Source of the DNA: Avena insularis
Lineage: Eukaryota > Streptophyta > Magnoliopsida > Poales > Poaceae
DNA length: 64,000 nt
Reading direction: 5' to 3'
NCBI GenBank assembly: GCA_023614405.1
Contig: CM042693.1
Location: 156,318,731 to 156,382,730, forward strand
Shown piece after piece: positions 44,913-57,345 of the stretch; position 1 is the stretch's first letter, and every line of letters begins with the position of its first letter. Below the pieces are notes generated by a model that saw nothing but the letters and a program-made list of their open reading frames with translations, was not told the origin of the DNA and did not search any database. Both the position numbers and the translations under genes were made by a program.

Positions 44913-45660
44913 CTAAGTGTCCAGCTTAGGACCAGACTTGAGCTTCTTCTCAGCAGGGGGAGTGCGCTTGCCGCCGCCCTTCTTGAAGGGCTTCTTTGCT
45001 CCCTTACCTTTCTTAAAGGTGGTCTTGTTGACCATCAACACATGATTATCCTTTTTGATGTCCACTTCCGCGGCCTTCAGCTTTGCGAAGAGCTCGGTGA
45101 TCGTATCAGTGGAACCAATCTGATTGTGACTGACTACAAAACTTTTGTAGATGGGAGGGAGTGATTGCAGAACCCTGTCAATCTTGAGCTCCTCTGGAAT
45201 CGTGCATTCCAGCTGCTCAAGGCGTTGAGTGTAGCCCGTCATCTTAATGGCGTGCTCACTAATGGAACTCCCTTCCTCCATCTTGCAGTTAAAGAACTTC
45301 TTAGAGATCTCATATCTCTCAGAACGGGCCTGAGTCTGAAACATGGTTTTCAGCTCTTCGAGAATCTCAAAGGGCCCGGGATAGTCTTCAAAACGATTTT
45401 GAAGTTCCGGTTCCATAGCAAACAACATGGTGCTCTTAATCACACCATAATCATCTTCTTGTGATGATAGACAGCTTTCTCATCAGCAAGCTTGCATAGG
45501 GGTCACCTAACGCTTTCCCAAGGACATAGTCCTTTTGACCGCCAGAGAGAATGATTCTTAGATTGCGGAACCAATTGGTGAAGTTAGACGCATTGTTTCT
45601 AAGCTTTTCCTTCTCAGCAAAAACGTTGAAGTTGAAGTTGGACTTAGCCGTGTGATCTAC
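44913..45660 (-). pseudogene. Copia Gag with broken zinc knuckle
   Basis: The N-terminal part (HTAKSNFNFNVFAEKEKLR, NWFRNLRIILSGGQKDYVLG) is in another frame from the main ORF 45443-44913 (STMLFAMEPELQNRFEDY, EISKKFFNCKMEEGSSISEH, GYTQRLEQLECTIPEELKID). The frame change lies near 45470-45490. No ATG is found at the usual place before the first block. The zinc knuckle at about 44918-44880 reads stop-WFYCKDKGHWKCNC: the first Cys is Trp and an adjacent codon is TAG. The Lys/Gly-rich linker FKKGKGAKKPFKKGGGK precedes it. It would package RNA in a working element. Confidence 0.87.
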
Positions 45661-46853
45661 AATATTTGCAAGTACAAATTAGACTATGTTCATGATAACT
45701 AGTTCAACTTTTAATCAAATTACTAGATGAACTCCCACTAAATTCAACATCCCTCAAGTTGTTTAGTGAACACGATCCAAATTCACCACACCTAATCCGA
45801 TCTTCACGAGAAGAGATGTGGTTTCAATGGTGGACAACGAAGTGTCGATCATATCATTCATATGACTCATGCTTAACCTTTCGGTTCATGTGTTCCGAGG
45901 CCATGTCTGTACATGCTAGGCTCGTCAAGTAAAACCTAAGTATTTCCGCGTGTGCAAAACTGGCTTGCACCCGTTGTATGTGAGCGTAGAGTCTATAGCA
46001 CCCGATCATCACGTGATGCTTGGACACGACGAACTTTCGCAACGGTGCATACTTGGGGAGAACACAGTTTTATCTTGATCTTTAAGTGAGGAATCACCTT
46101 ATAATGCTACCGTCGCGATCTAAGCATAATAAGATACATAAAAGGATAAACATCACATGCATATAACTTTATGTGACATGGTATAGCCAATCTTCGCGCA
46201 ATGATCTCCATATTGTGCGTGCCGGCATGATCTCCATCACTCCACCATGATTGCCTCCACCACGAATAGCAACTACAACTATTGCTAACTACTTAGCGAT
46301 AAAGTAAAGCTATTACATGGCATATAAGAAGTTGACTCGCAGGTCATACACAATTATAAAGACAACCATATGGCTCCTGCCGGTTGTGTACTCATCGACA
46401 TGCAAGTCGTGAAACATTACAAAACATGATCATCGCATACATTATACACATCACATCTTGGGCCATACCATATCACGAAACACTCCTGCAAAAACAAGTT
46501 AGACGCCTCTACTTTGTTGTTGCATGTTTTACGTGGCTTATGGGAGTAGATGCTAAGAACGATTCTTACCTACGGAAAGCCACAACGGTGATATTATGGT
46601 TGCCAAACTCCAGTGTTAATCCCATGACAACTATAGTGAGAGAAACTGACATCCACCAGCCGCATGTGTGGAACAAGCCACACGTCAAGTGCGGAGCCGG
46701 TCTCGCGAACGACGTCGTGTAAGGTTGTCCTGGACCGCTTCAATCTCACTATCCCGCGTCATAAGAAGAACACAAACAAGAGTCTTGCAAATCAAAACAT
46801 CAATGCCCGCAACAACCATGTTGCGTTCTACTCGTGAAACACATCTATGCATA
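45661..46853 (-). other. Copia untranslated leader
   Basis: About 1.2 kb between primer site and gag with no supported ORF; BARE/Angela elements are known for a long leader. Short ORFs on both strands (for example 46384-46722) have no domain. Confidence 0.7.
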
Positions 46854-46871
46854 GATCTAGCTCTGATACCA
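46854..46871 (-). other. Copia primer binding site
   Basis: Minus strand TGGTATCAGAGCTAGATC, one base after the 5' LTR; an exact match to the initiator Met-tRNA complement over the first 12 bases. Confidence 0.9.
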
Positions 46872-46872
46872 C

Positions 46873-48593
46873 TGAAGGGTTTCGCGGCATAGTAAATCAA
46901 AATTTTCTACGGATGCGAGCAGAGGGAAAGCCAAGATCTAATCTAGGAGATGCAATCAACGAGAGAGATTGGATTAGATCTTCATACCCTTGAAGATTCG
47001 CTGCCGTGAACGTTAAATCGAACGTGGGTGATGTAGTCGTACTCGCTTCTCCTCCTCGCGATCCGATCCGATCTAGCACCACAAGTGGCGGTGCCTCCGT
47101 GAGATGCACACGTGCAGCACCTCGACGTCTCCTCCTTCCTCAGACCAGCAAGTATGGTGGAGAGATGGATTGGATCTACAACACGACGGCGTGGTGTATA
47201 TGGTGGAGAATCTCTGCAGCAGGGCTTCGCCTACAAACAGTCGGGAGGGAGAGAGGAAGGGCAGCAGGGTGGCTAGCTCTTGGAGGGGAAGGTGTGGGGG
47301 GGTGGTGCGTCCCCAGCCCTCTTTATATAGAGGGGTGGGCGGCTGCAACCCTAGCCCCCTCCCCCAAGCCAAACCGGCGGCCACAAGGAGGAGGAGTGGG
47401 GGGCAAGGAAACCCCCCCTTCTAGAAACTCTATCTAGAGTTTAAACCTCTCTTGGCCATCTGGGCCCTATGGGGCCTTGTGCCCCTCGCCCAATGCGGCC
47501 AGGGCACTCCCTCATAGGCCCATGCCCCCTCCCGGAATGTGGGGCCACGTTGGTCCCCTTCCGGAAGGTTCTAGAAGCTTCCGGTACAATACCGATTAAC
47601 CCGGAACAATTCCGAACTCCAAAAACTGCACTGCCTTATATGAATCTTATTCTCCGGACCACTCCGGAACCTCTCGTGATGTCCCGGATCCCATAGACTC
47701 CAACAAAACTCATCAACCAATTATCCAATCTATCCTAGCGTCGAGACACGTTAAGTGTGTGACCCTGCGGGTTCGAGAATATGCAGACATGATCTTCTAT
47801 CAATAATCAACAGCGGGGTCTGGACACCCATATTGACTCCCACACATTCATTGATGATCATGTCGGATGAACCACGATGCCAGGATTCAATCAATACCAT
47901 ATATATATTCCCTTTGTCTCGCGATATTTTACTTGCCCGAGATTTGATCGTCGGTACCGTCATACCTAGTTCAATCTCATTCACAGCAAGTACTTTACTC
48001 GTTCCGTAATCCGATATCACTTTGTGATTAACTCCTTAACCACATGCTTGCAAGCGGTGTTGATATCGATTACCGAGTGGGCCCGAAGTATATCTCTCCG
48101 ACTTGGGAGGGACAAATCCCATCTCGATACATACAACCCAACAGATACTTTCCGATCACCTAAGAGACACCTTTATGATCACCCTCTCATAGGATGACGT
48201 TTGATGACCTCAAAGCTTTCTTCCGATACCAGGGAGTTGTATTATCTCATGGTCTAAGGAATAGAATATTTTACATAAGAAAAGCTTCGCAAAGACGAAC
48301 ACAATGACACGATCTAATTGCTTCGCTTAGTTTGGGTCTGTCCACCATATCATTCTCCCAATGATATGATCTCATTATTAATTGACAACTCATGTACATG
48401 GTTAGGAAACCTTAACCATCATAATCAATGAGCTAGTCCTTAGAGGCGTACTAGGGACACGGTGTTGTTCACAAACCACACAAGTATTAAAGTTTCCGCT
48501 TAATACAATTCTAGCATGGAATATAAACATTATCATGAAAAAGAATTATAATAATAACACCTTTATTATTGCCTCTAGGGTATAATTCCAAAA
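46873..48593 (-). mobile_element. Copia 5' LTR
   Basis: 1721 bp. The plus-strand right end reads ATTCCAAAA where the other LTR has ATTCCAACA, so the terminal CA has mutated. A TATA box (minus) is at 47319-47333. Most differences from the 3' LTR are single bases, but about 20 bases near 47000-47022 differ as a cluster. Confidence 0.95.
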
Positions 48594-49713
48594 ATTAAAA
48601 CTCCTTGATGTTGGTATTATTTATCCTATTCCTGATAGTCAATGGGTCAGTCCCGTTCATTGCGTTCCCAAGAAAGGGGGAATAACTGTTGTGACTAATG
48701 AAGATAATGAGCTTATGCCCCAAAGAGTAGTGGTTGGGTATATAATGTGCATTGATTTTAGAAAGATCAATAAACTTACTAAGAAAGATCATTATCCCTT
48801 GCCCTTTATTGATCAAATGCTTGAAAGATTATCAAAAAAGACTCACTTTTGCTTTCTTGATGGATATTCTAGGTTTTCTCAAATTGTTGTGAAAGCACAA
48901 GACCAAGAGAAAACTACTTTCACTTGTCCTTATGGTACTTATGCTTATAGGCGTATGCCTTTTGGTTTATGTAATGCTCCTGCTACCTTTCAGAGATGTA
49001 TGTCTGCTATCTTTCATAGTTTTTGTGAAGAAATTGTGGAGGTTTTCATGGACGATTTTTCCGTATATAGAACTTCTTTTGATAACTGTTTGCACAACCT
49101 TGATAAAGTTTTGCAGAGATGTGAAGAAACCAACCTTGTTCTTAATTGGGATAAATGCCATTTTATGGTTAATGAAGGGATTGTTCTTGGACACAAGATC
49201 TCTGAAAGAGGCATTGAAGTTGATAGAGCCAAAATTGAAGCAATTGAGAAGATGCCTTGTCCTAAAGATATGAAAGGTATTCATAGTATCCTTGGTCATG
49301 TTGGTTTCTATAGGAGGTTTATTAAAGATATCTCCAAAATTTGAAAGCCCCTTACTAATCTTCTTCAAAAAGATGTACCTTTTTTTTATGATGATTGTAA
49401 GGAAGCTTTTGAAACTTTGAAGAAAGCTTTGACAACTACTCCTTTTGTTCAACCACCTGATTGGAGTTTACCCTTTGAAATTATGTGTGATGCTAGTGAT
49501 TTTGCTATGGGTGCTGTCCTTGGACAACATGTTGATAAGAAGTTGAATGTTATTCATTATGCTGGCAAGACTCTAGATGTTGCTCAAAGGAATTATTGTA
49601 CTAATGAAAAAGAGTTCTTAGTTGTAATCTTTGCATGTGATAAGTTTACGCCTTATATTGTTGATTCAGAGTTACTATTCATACTGACCATGCTGCTATC
49701 AAGTACCTTATGA
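48594..49713 (+). pseudogene. Athila RT (second half) and RNase H
   Basis: RT resumes after the copia element: GIIYPIPDSQWVSPVHCVPKK, YIMCIDFRKINKLTKKDHYP, FCFLDGYSRFSQI, MPFGLCNAPATFQRC, the catalytic box VEVFMDDFSVY with both Asp present, and the thumb LGHKISERGIEVDRAKIE. A TGA at 49342-49344 ends this frame in the connection region (GFYRRFIKDISKI). RNase H follows in ORF 49417-49713 (EIMCDASDFAMGAVLGQ, NYCTNEKEFLVVIFA), with a frame change near 49672 into the next block ([18 protein letters not shown]). Confidence 0.9.
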
Positions 49714-51201
49714 CAAAGAAGGAATCTAAGCCTAGACTTATCAGCTGGGTTTTACAAGAGTTTGATCTGCATATTGTAGATAGGAAAGGTGCTGAAAATC
49801 CTGTTGCTAACAATTTATCTCGTTTGGAAAACATTTCTTTTGACCCATTGCCTGTTAATGGTAGTTTTCCAAATGAGCAGTTGGCTGCGATAAGGGTAAG
49901 TCCGCATGAGAGTCCTTGGTATGATGATTATGCTAACTTTATTGTTTCCAAGTATTTTCCTCCAACCTTTACAACTCAGCAGAGAAGGAAATTCTTTTAT
50001 GATCTAAGGCATTACTGGGATGACCCACACTTATATAAAGAAGGAGTAGATGGCATCATGCGAAGATGTGTTCCAGAATTTGAACAACAAGAGGTATTGA
50101 GAAAATGCCATGGCAGTGCTTATGGAGGGCATCATGCAGGGGATAGGACTGCACAAAAGGTTTTACAAGCTGGATTTTATTGGCCTACCCTCTTCAAAGA
50201 TGCAAGGAAGTTTGTCTTATCATGTGATGAATGTCAATGAGTAGGTAACATTTCAGATGCAATGAAATGCCTATGAATTATTCTCATGTTATTGAACCTT
50301 TTGATTGTTGGGGATTTGACTTTATGGGTCCTTTTCCCCCTTCAAAAGGGTACACTCATATTCTTGTTGATGTAGACTATGTTACAAAGTGGGTAAAAGC
50401 CATACCCACAAATAGTCCTGATGGTAAGACCTCTTTGAAAATGCTTAAGGATGTTATTTTTCCTAGGTTCGGTGTGCCTAGATACCTCATGACTGATGGA
50501 GGCTCTCATTTTATTCATGGGGTTTTAGAAAAACTCTTGCTAAGTATGATGTAAACCATAGAATTGCTTCAGCTTATCACCCCCAAACCAGTGGGCAAGT
50601 AGAACTTTCCAATAGGGAAATTAAATCTATCTTGCAGAAGACTGTCAATAGATCTAGAGAAAATTGGGCTAAAAAGTTGAATGACGCTTTGTGGGCTTAT
50701 AGAACTGCTTATAAAAATGGTCTATGGGAAAGCTTGTCACTTGCCTTTAGATTTGGAACACAAAGCTTATTGGGCAGTGAAAGAGTTGAATAGAGATTTT
50801 AGACTTGCAGGTGAGAAAAAACTGCTCGACTTAAGTAATCTAGATGAGTGGAGAGGTGAATCTTATGAAAATGCTAGGATTTTTAAGGAAAAAGTAAAAA
50901 TATGGCATGATAGGAGAATTCTAAAAAGGGAGTGCCATGTTGGTGATAAAGTTCTTTGTATAGGTCTCGTCTCATATTTTTTGCAGGGAAACTACACTCA
51001 AAATGGGAAGGAACTTTTGTTATCAAGGAAGTATACCATTCAGGTGCCATCAAAATTTCTTATCTGACGGATGACACAACACAGGTGGTTAATGGGCAAA
51101 GATTAAAACATTATATTTCTGGAGATTCTTATAATGAAGATGTGGATGTTATTCGAATGGCGACTCCAAATTTATCAGAAGCCAAACACCAGAGTTTGTA
51201 G
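49714..51201 (+). pseudogene. Athila RNase H end and integrase (frameshifted)
   Basis: ORF 49710-50240 carries the RNase H-integrase connection ([14 protein letters not shown]) and the zinc-binding segment ([19 protein letters not shown] ... SCDECQ), ended by TGA. The core is split: 50267-50554 has [16 protein letters not shown] and MTDGGSHF; another frame follows with the [16 protein letters not shown] segment that holds the catalytic Glu (about 50560-50620). The C-terminal part lies in 50681-51067 ([41 protein letters not shown]) and then frame 50956-51201 (LHSKWEGTFVIKEVYHSGA). At least four frame breaks. Confidence 0.87.
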
Positions 51202-51556
51202 AGTTCGTCATCAAATAGGTAAAAGTGGTGAAAACAGAAGGTTCGTGAAACCCCATTTTCTTATATTTTTGATGTTTTTAATACATAAGGAAAGCTATGA
51301 GACGAAACTGAAGAGGAAACAGAGTCCGGGGTGGAAAAACCCACCCTAGGCGCGGGCCCAGCCTGCCGCGCCTGGAGGGGATTTGACTCCCCTGAACTCC
51401 TTCTCCGCCTCGTTTCCGTGTCAATACCTTCCTTATGCCTTGAAACTTCATAATATATAACCCCCCGTATTCCCCGAGGTTTTTTGCATCGAGTTCTCGT
51501 CGTGTTTTTGTTTCAATCTATTTCTGTCAGGCAAATTTCTCAGTTTTGGAGCTACA
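51202..51556 (+). other. Athila spacer between integrase and 3' ORF
   Basis: About 355 bp with no supported ORF. It includes a GC-rich stretch with GCGCGGGCCC and CGCGCCTGG. A similar GC-rich stretch (GGCGCGGGCCCACC) occurs in the LTR near 57640. Confidence 0.5.
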
Positions 51557-54500
51557 ATGTCTTCCTCTTGATCACCCATGGAGGATTCCTCTGCAGATGT
51601 CCTCAACTCATACATGTATGAGTTGAAGATCCATCCCAAGGAGCTGATTCTCAAAGATGGGAAGGTACAGATGAAAGAAGTTCAAGGCCCCAATATAACA
51701 CCCCAGTTTTAGTTAATTACTAATTAGGGTTTTGTTTGTGCATCATTAGCATCATTCTTAAAAATGCATGAAAAGAGAAATACAGAAAACCCTAAACCAT
51801 ACTTTTTCTCTCTCTATTTGAAACACATTCAAAATGGTTTTAATGTTTTGAAAGTACAAAATATATGGAGCCTAAACAGTAATCAGGGCCCCTACAATGT
51901 TTCAAATGTTTACAAAGTTTTGCTGATTTAAAAATACACAAAACAGATTTGTATTTGAAAGATACAAATAGAAAATCAGAAAACAGAAAAGAAAAACAGT
52001 TTCTTTGAAAAATGAGCAAGTCCATACCAACCAGGCCGGCCCATCTCTCTCCTCTCTTCCCGCCGCTCAGCATGCAAGTCAGTAGCCCACCTCGGCCCAG
52101 CCGCAGCCCACCACCTGCCCATACCCCTTCAGCCTTCTATCTCGTTCGTCATCTTTGCTACCGACGCCAAGCAGCTTGGTGTCGCTGCCAACACCGTCGA
52201 TCTGCGCCGATACCTTGCTGCCATTCATCGCGCCTGGAGGAGAGGATAAGGAGCAGCCTGCATGTCTCTCTCCCTCTCGCCTGGTCTTATCCCCTCCCCA
52301 TGCCCTCTCTCTCGCTCTCTGCGCTGCACCGAAACCCTAGGCGGTCAGGCGCCGCTCGTCGCCGTCGCTTCTGGCCACCCCAAGCCCGGCCGAGTAGCCC
52401 TTGAGCTCCGTCGCGCCCCGAGGATCCTTCCTGCCGAAGGAATCGCTCGAGCGCGCTCAGGATCGAGCTATCCGAGCTCGATTTCGCCGTCTTCCACCAC
52501 CGCTCCCGTCGTCGATTCAGGTGTCGTCCGGCCTCCCCTCGCCTCACCGATCCTTCTGTCGCTCCCGTGGTGAAACTATGGTCCTCCTGGACCCCTCCTC
52601 CGTCTTCCTCTCGCTTTGCTTTTGTCCTGCATCGAGCAATGCCGCCCGCCGCTGCAGTATTGCTCGTCGCCGGTGATTTCCGCGGCCAAGCTGCCCAGCG
52701 CCGCCAGTTTCTGGCTCCTCGCACTCGCGCTTATCCAGAACCCCCAACCTCACTTCCTCCCGTGCCCTATAGAGTCGTCCCTCACCGTGTCTCCGGCGAG
52801 CCTGCGTGGCGCTTGCGTGGCACCGACATGGTGCTTGCGTCAACACCGCACAAGCTCGGCCAGCGTGGCTAGCTGAGGTGGCCATAGGGCCCCTCTGTCA
52901 GTCACTGCAGCTAGGTAAAGCCTCGGTGTAAAAAGATTAACCCCCCAGCTGATTTCATAATGACACAATATTCAATTAACTTGTTAAATAATTCTAGAAA
53001 CTGAATAAAACTTGTAAATTCAATATCTTTTTACTTATAAGTCAGAAAAATACAAATAATATATCAAAATGTTCAGAAAAATGAGAACAATCTATTTAAG
53101 CTATAACCATGCATTGTTCAACAACTTTCATAGCAAGTTTAATTAGAACAACTTAGTAACCCCTCTCATATGCTTCCGGAGTTTCCCCGAGTTAGGGTTT
53201 TCACCCCTCGAAACCCTGATTAAACTGTCGAGCATGCTTTAGGGTTAAATTTCAATACAAATTAACTTTTCATATCATCATCCTTGTTTGATCATTGCAT
53301 CGATGCCATGTGTTGATTGTTTCCCTCTCTTTTTGGTGTTTGGTTCTTCCCGGTAGAATACGATATCAAGATCGAGATCGAAGACCGAGGTCAAGACCGT
53401 CGAATCTCGAAGACCAACACTTGACCAACTACAATCAAGTCAAGTACAAGGCTCCCGAAGATCTGATTATCTGCTATCAAATCGCAAAGGCAAGCATATC
53501 CCCACCATGATATAATCCTATGATTTCGAAAGCATTTCAATTCTGCCATGTTGCATACGATTCTACTGTGGTCTTTTATCGATAGATAGAGTATCCTATC
53601 TATTGCATTACTCCCTTTGATCTTATATTACCTGATCCACTGCTCCTAGCATAACTAGGTTTCGCGTGTGTCACTGCAGGAGCTTATATCTGTGTCCTGC
53701 TTAGCCATGCATAGCTGTTGAGTCTTGTCCATCCAGATGATGTATCAGATGCAGATAATCTAGTATGACAGGAGAACGTTACGATGCTAAGGCTTGTATG
53801 GGAGGCCATGGTCGGATGTGGTTTTTCTAGTCCCATGCTCGCCACCCTTAGGACCCTAGGTTCTTACCTCTTGAACCAAGACGAGCGTACAACCACACGG
53901 GGTAAATGGGGACCCCATGATTGACTAACTTGCCTAGTAGATTCCATGAGTCACATAGTTCGGGCGTTCCATTCGACATACGCATTGAAAATGTTTTCAA
54001 AAGAGAAGGTGAAGGAGGTGCATTCATAACAGGTAGGGAAGCGTGGCCGCGGTTGCTTGGGGTTGATGGCGCCCCTGGTAAACCAACCTCGCCTCAGATC
54101 TTTAAGTACCGGCTTCAGGATTTGACCCGTTACGGCGGAACCATACTTATTGCATGACTCATGCTCTCGGCGAAAGCAAGGTAAAGGTCATGTCTAACCA
54201 CACCCTCTGTTAGCACACCAAGTAAGTGTGTCAAGTGGCATTAAGAGTCGGTTGGTACATGTGGGTAAAGTTGTACACCCCTACAGGGTAATAATCTTTC
54301 GGAAATCCGTGTCCATGGTTATGGACGACTTGGGGACGGACGGGAGATCATAGAGAACATGAACCTAATCGTAAAACTTGGCAACTAATGTTTGTTAAGG
54401 ATGCTTCCTCATGGGTACGACGGGGTGATCCTAGTTCAGATGATGATGATTCGGTACAAAACAAAAGATGATGATCAATATTTTTTTTGGATATGTCGCT

Positions 54501-55389
54501 CTCTTATCCCCTTTTAAAATACTCTGTATAGACGAGCTTCTTCTCTCCCTCTTGATTTATAAACAAAGATCGCTTTATGCAAAACAACTCCACCACCCAG
54601 AAGTCTTGCGGAGTACACCCTATACTCACCCTTGCTTTGTTGATACTTTTGGCAGAGTAAGTGTTCCCTGAAGATCAGTTTGGTACTACATCGACATCGA
54701 CGAGTAGCTTGGGGTTCCCGCCTGGCAGCCTGGAATCTATGGGCTGGGATGTCATCATTATGCTTCAGGCCTCTTAGTACATTTGTTAAGTTTGCTATAC
54801 TTAATAGCATAATTTTCCTTCCGTTGTTTGATATTTGTGGTCAGTGACCTCTACTTCTAATAATTTGGTTCTCTGCTCAGTTATGAGCTTGCTGTAATAA
54901 ATTTTGTGTCGTAGGGTAACTGTGGTGTTATCGATTCTTCACTGGATATTCTCGAGCTCAATGTTAATCTTATTTCAGATGGAGGTCTGGGATTTGTTTA
55001 GCTCTGATCCCGGGGGTGTCACACCCAAGGGAGAAGGAAGTCTAGAAGACAGGATGGAAGCATTGAAGTAGGAGGTTTTTAGGTACAAGAAGATGGCGGA
55101 ACGCGAAGTAGATGTTATTCACAAGATAAGTTTAGAACTCATAACCAAGCATGAGGAAGAGGTGGATGAGCTCCGAGAAGAAATCTTCTCGCTCCATTAG
55201 ACCACCAACCAATTACAAGCACAACTCCACGACATACAAAATCAAAACTGTGAGTATGAGGCTAGGTTTGATCGCATAAGCTCTGCTGCTAGTTTCAGGA
55301 TTGCAGAGACAAGGACATCCTTTTTGGATGGGGAACCATTGCCTTGGAAGTTTTATGATGACAAAACACCACCACCACCAAAGGAGTAA
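51557..55389 (+). pseudogene. Athila 3' ORF (coiled-coil-like), split by a solo LTR
   Basis: Starts with ATG at 51557 and is split by the solo LTR. The two exposed parts (137 and 361 bases, counting one duplication copy) add up to 166 codons in a single frame, so the LTR broke one gene. First part: EDSSADVLNSYMYELKIH, LILKDGKVQMKEV. Second part: EDRMEALK, EVFRYKKMAEREVDVIHKIS, KHEEEVDELREEIFSLH, TNQLQAQLHDIQNQNCEYEA, FLDGEPLPWKFYDDKTP. It has stop codons near the start (TGA), after MEALK (TAG) and after IFSLH (TAG). The heptad-like pattern suggests a coiled coil. It lies where Athila elements carry their extra 3' ORF. Function unknown; no signal peptide or membrane segment seen. Confidence 0.75.
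51694..55023 (+). mobile_element. Solo LTR (gypsy type) in the Athila 3' ORF
   Basis: 3330 bp, TATAACACCCC to GGGGGTGTCACA, with the perfect duplication CCCAA (51689-51693 and 55024-55028). The second base is A where the family pattern has G. No internal region. It has the same layout as the other large LTRs: CT-rich start, CpG-rich block 52010-52880, AT-rich part, and the word ATGGTTATGGACGACTTGG near 54313. The ORFs in 52012-52885 on both strands are in the CpG-rich block and lack domain support. Confidence 0.92.
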
Positions 55390-57331
55390 TTCATCATCAG
55401 GTTTGGCATCCCCTTGGCTTGTTCCAAGCTTGGGGTAGTGCCGCGGTATCACAACCATTATCTTTTATCTTTTACCTTCTTATTGGATTCATATCTGTGG
55501 TAGAGAGGTTATCTTATAGTTTGGTTTGTATGTGTAAGTGTCTCTCCTTTGTTTATTATCTATGTATCCCTTGGTGTGAGTGCCTTTATTGAATATTAAT
55601 GAGATGTCTCATCTTTTACTTTTTGCACTTCTTATTTATTTCGCAATCTCTATTATATGATGGATCTTGTTGATCAGTATTGGTATCACTTTGGGGATCA
55701 TAAAGTGGATCTAAATTGGTTTTGGCAAACCAAGTTCTGTTCAGTAGCATTACTTTGAAAGAGAAAAAAAGAGAAAAAGGTTACAGGTATTTTGTATCAT
55801 TTGTTTTCTTTCTTGTTGGCTCATAAGCTTAGTATTCTTTATTTAAGATATTTTGTGTCTTCAAGGAATATTGCATGGTTGGCTTTATTACTTGTATGTT
55901 TGCTTGTTTATTTCAACTCTCTTGCTTGCTACCCAGCCTTGCTAGCCAAAAACCTGTTTTGAGAAGGCATACTTCTCATGTTTCCAAATCCCTTTGAACC
56001 AAAACCTTTGCCACTTGTGTCCACCATATCTACCTAGTAGCATTTTTGTTATTCCAAGCAAAATGCTCAAGCTTCATATATCGTTCGAATTAAAAAGTAT
56101 TTTAGAAAACTAGTTAGTAAATCTCTCACGAACTTCATGGCACACTTCATTTCTTGCCCCTAATAGACTTGAACCATTGTGCCATTGAACTTGTATATGC
56201 TTGCATCTATACGTTGGAATTAGCAGAACTATGCTGTCATGGGGAACGTTTTCAACATTGCACTTGTACTCTGTACACAGTTGATATCGTGCTCTTTTGT
56301 CTATGGATGTCAACAGTGTGAAATAAAGAGGGAACTTGTAAGTTCATGGAGTTTGTATTCTGTGTTAGAGAAATGCCTGGGCCGCTAGCCTAAGCCATGC
56401 CTAATCATGGTGGAAACTTGCAGCATCACCATAGTGAGCTATCTATGAAGCATCCTCAATAAAAAGCTATGCATATAGTAAATAAAAAGATCGTTGAGAT
56501 ACTCATTGTCTGCTTGCCTTGTCATTTTGGTTATGTGAAAGCTCATGTACCATGTGCAGGGGGTACCCCGTTGGCGGTTCTCAATGATATGCAAATACTT
56601 ACAATGACAAGAACTTACCTGTGACCAAAGTTGAGTAGCATGAGGAGTGGCCCTCATATTCAAGGGACATGAGATTGCCAACTTATATTTTGTCAAACAT
56701 ATACTCCATCTTTGTGCACTTTAACCTTAATCATCTCAAGATGCCTATGATAGGGGCAATGAGGGCTCAAAGCTAGTAAGTACCATAATCTATTGGAATC
56801 TCTTTATGACTTGTAATCCCTGCTTCCCTCTATAAAGGGACCTTTCTCCTACTTACAAGTTGAGTCAGTAACCTACTTCCTCTCTATCTCTAGCAAGCTT
56901 TTGAGTTGTTGTGTTTCAGGCATTCATATGGTGATTTATTCAATCATGTTCTTTATCTTCCTTGTTTGCACAAAACTCTTATCTATTGAGTATTACTTTA
57001 AAAGTCTTCACTTGTGAAAAACCTTTCTGAGCAAAGAGTGCTCCTGTTTTGAAACTTCTACAAAAAGTTTTTTGTGAAACTGTTTGCCAGGTGTTCTTTG
57101 ACCAAGAACAAGTTTTTCAATTCCAATTATGATTTATCTTTATGCATCTCTATTGTGATTGATGTAGCTTGGTTGCAAGCTAAGTTATATAATGGTGAGT
57201 TGCTTTCTTCTATAAGTTGTGCAATGGTAAGTGTGATGCTTCTTGTTCGTATTATTTTATTGACACTTCACTCCATAAACCTGTGGACATGTTTACTGAG
57301 CTCAGTTTTCGCTTGGGGACAAGCAAAGTCT
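55390..57331 (+). other. Athila 3' non-coding region
   Basis: About 1.9 kb between the 3' ORF and the polypurine tract. AT-rich, with no supported protein; ORF 57074-57382 overlaps the polypurine tract and is not convincing. Long untranslated 3' regions are usual in Athila elements. Confidence 0.65.
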
Positions 57332-57345
57332 AAGCTTGGGGGAGT
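57332..57345 (+). other. Athila polypurine tract
   Basis: AGCTTGGGGGAGT directly before the 3' LTR start TGATACG; the typical Athila arrangement. Confidence 0.85.

Larger units (their letters stand above)
39988..48593 (-). mobile_element. Complete Ty1/copia element (BARE-1/WIS/Angela-like)
   Basis: 8606 bp with LTRs at 39988-41713 (3' LTR) and 46873-48593 (5' LTR), flanked by the perfect duplication ATTAA (39983-39987 and 48594-48598). The minus strand LTR begins TGTTGGAATTATGCCCTAGA, the typical start of the BARE-1/WIS/Angela group, and is followed by the primer site TGGTATCAGAGC and a gag-protease-integrase-RT-RNase H order. LTR differences counted roughly by eye are about 50 in 1720 bp (about 3%). 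It sits in the RT region of the Athila element. The internal region is defective: gag frameshifts, a stop in the zinc knuckle, an integrase Glu-to-Asp change and an internal RT deletion. Confidence 0.95.

Noticed and set aside
52012..52885. Overlapping ORFs up to 145 codons on both strands
   Set aside because: Same situation in the CpG-rich block of the solo LTR; low-complexity composition and no start context or domain.
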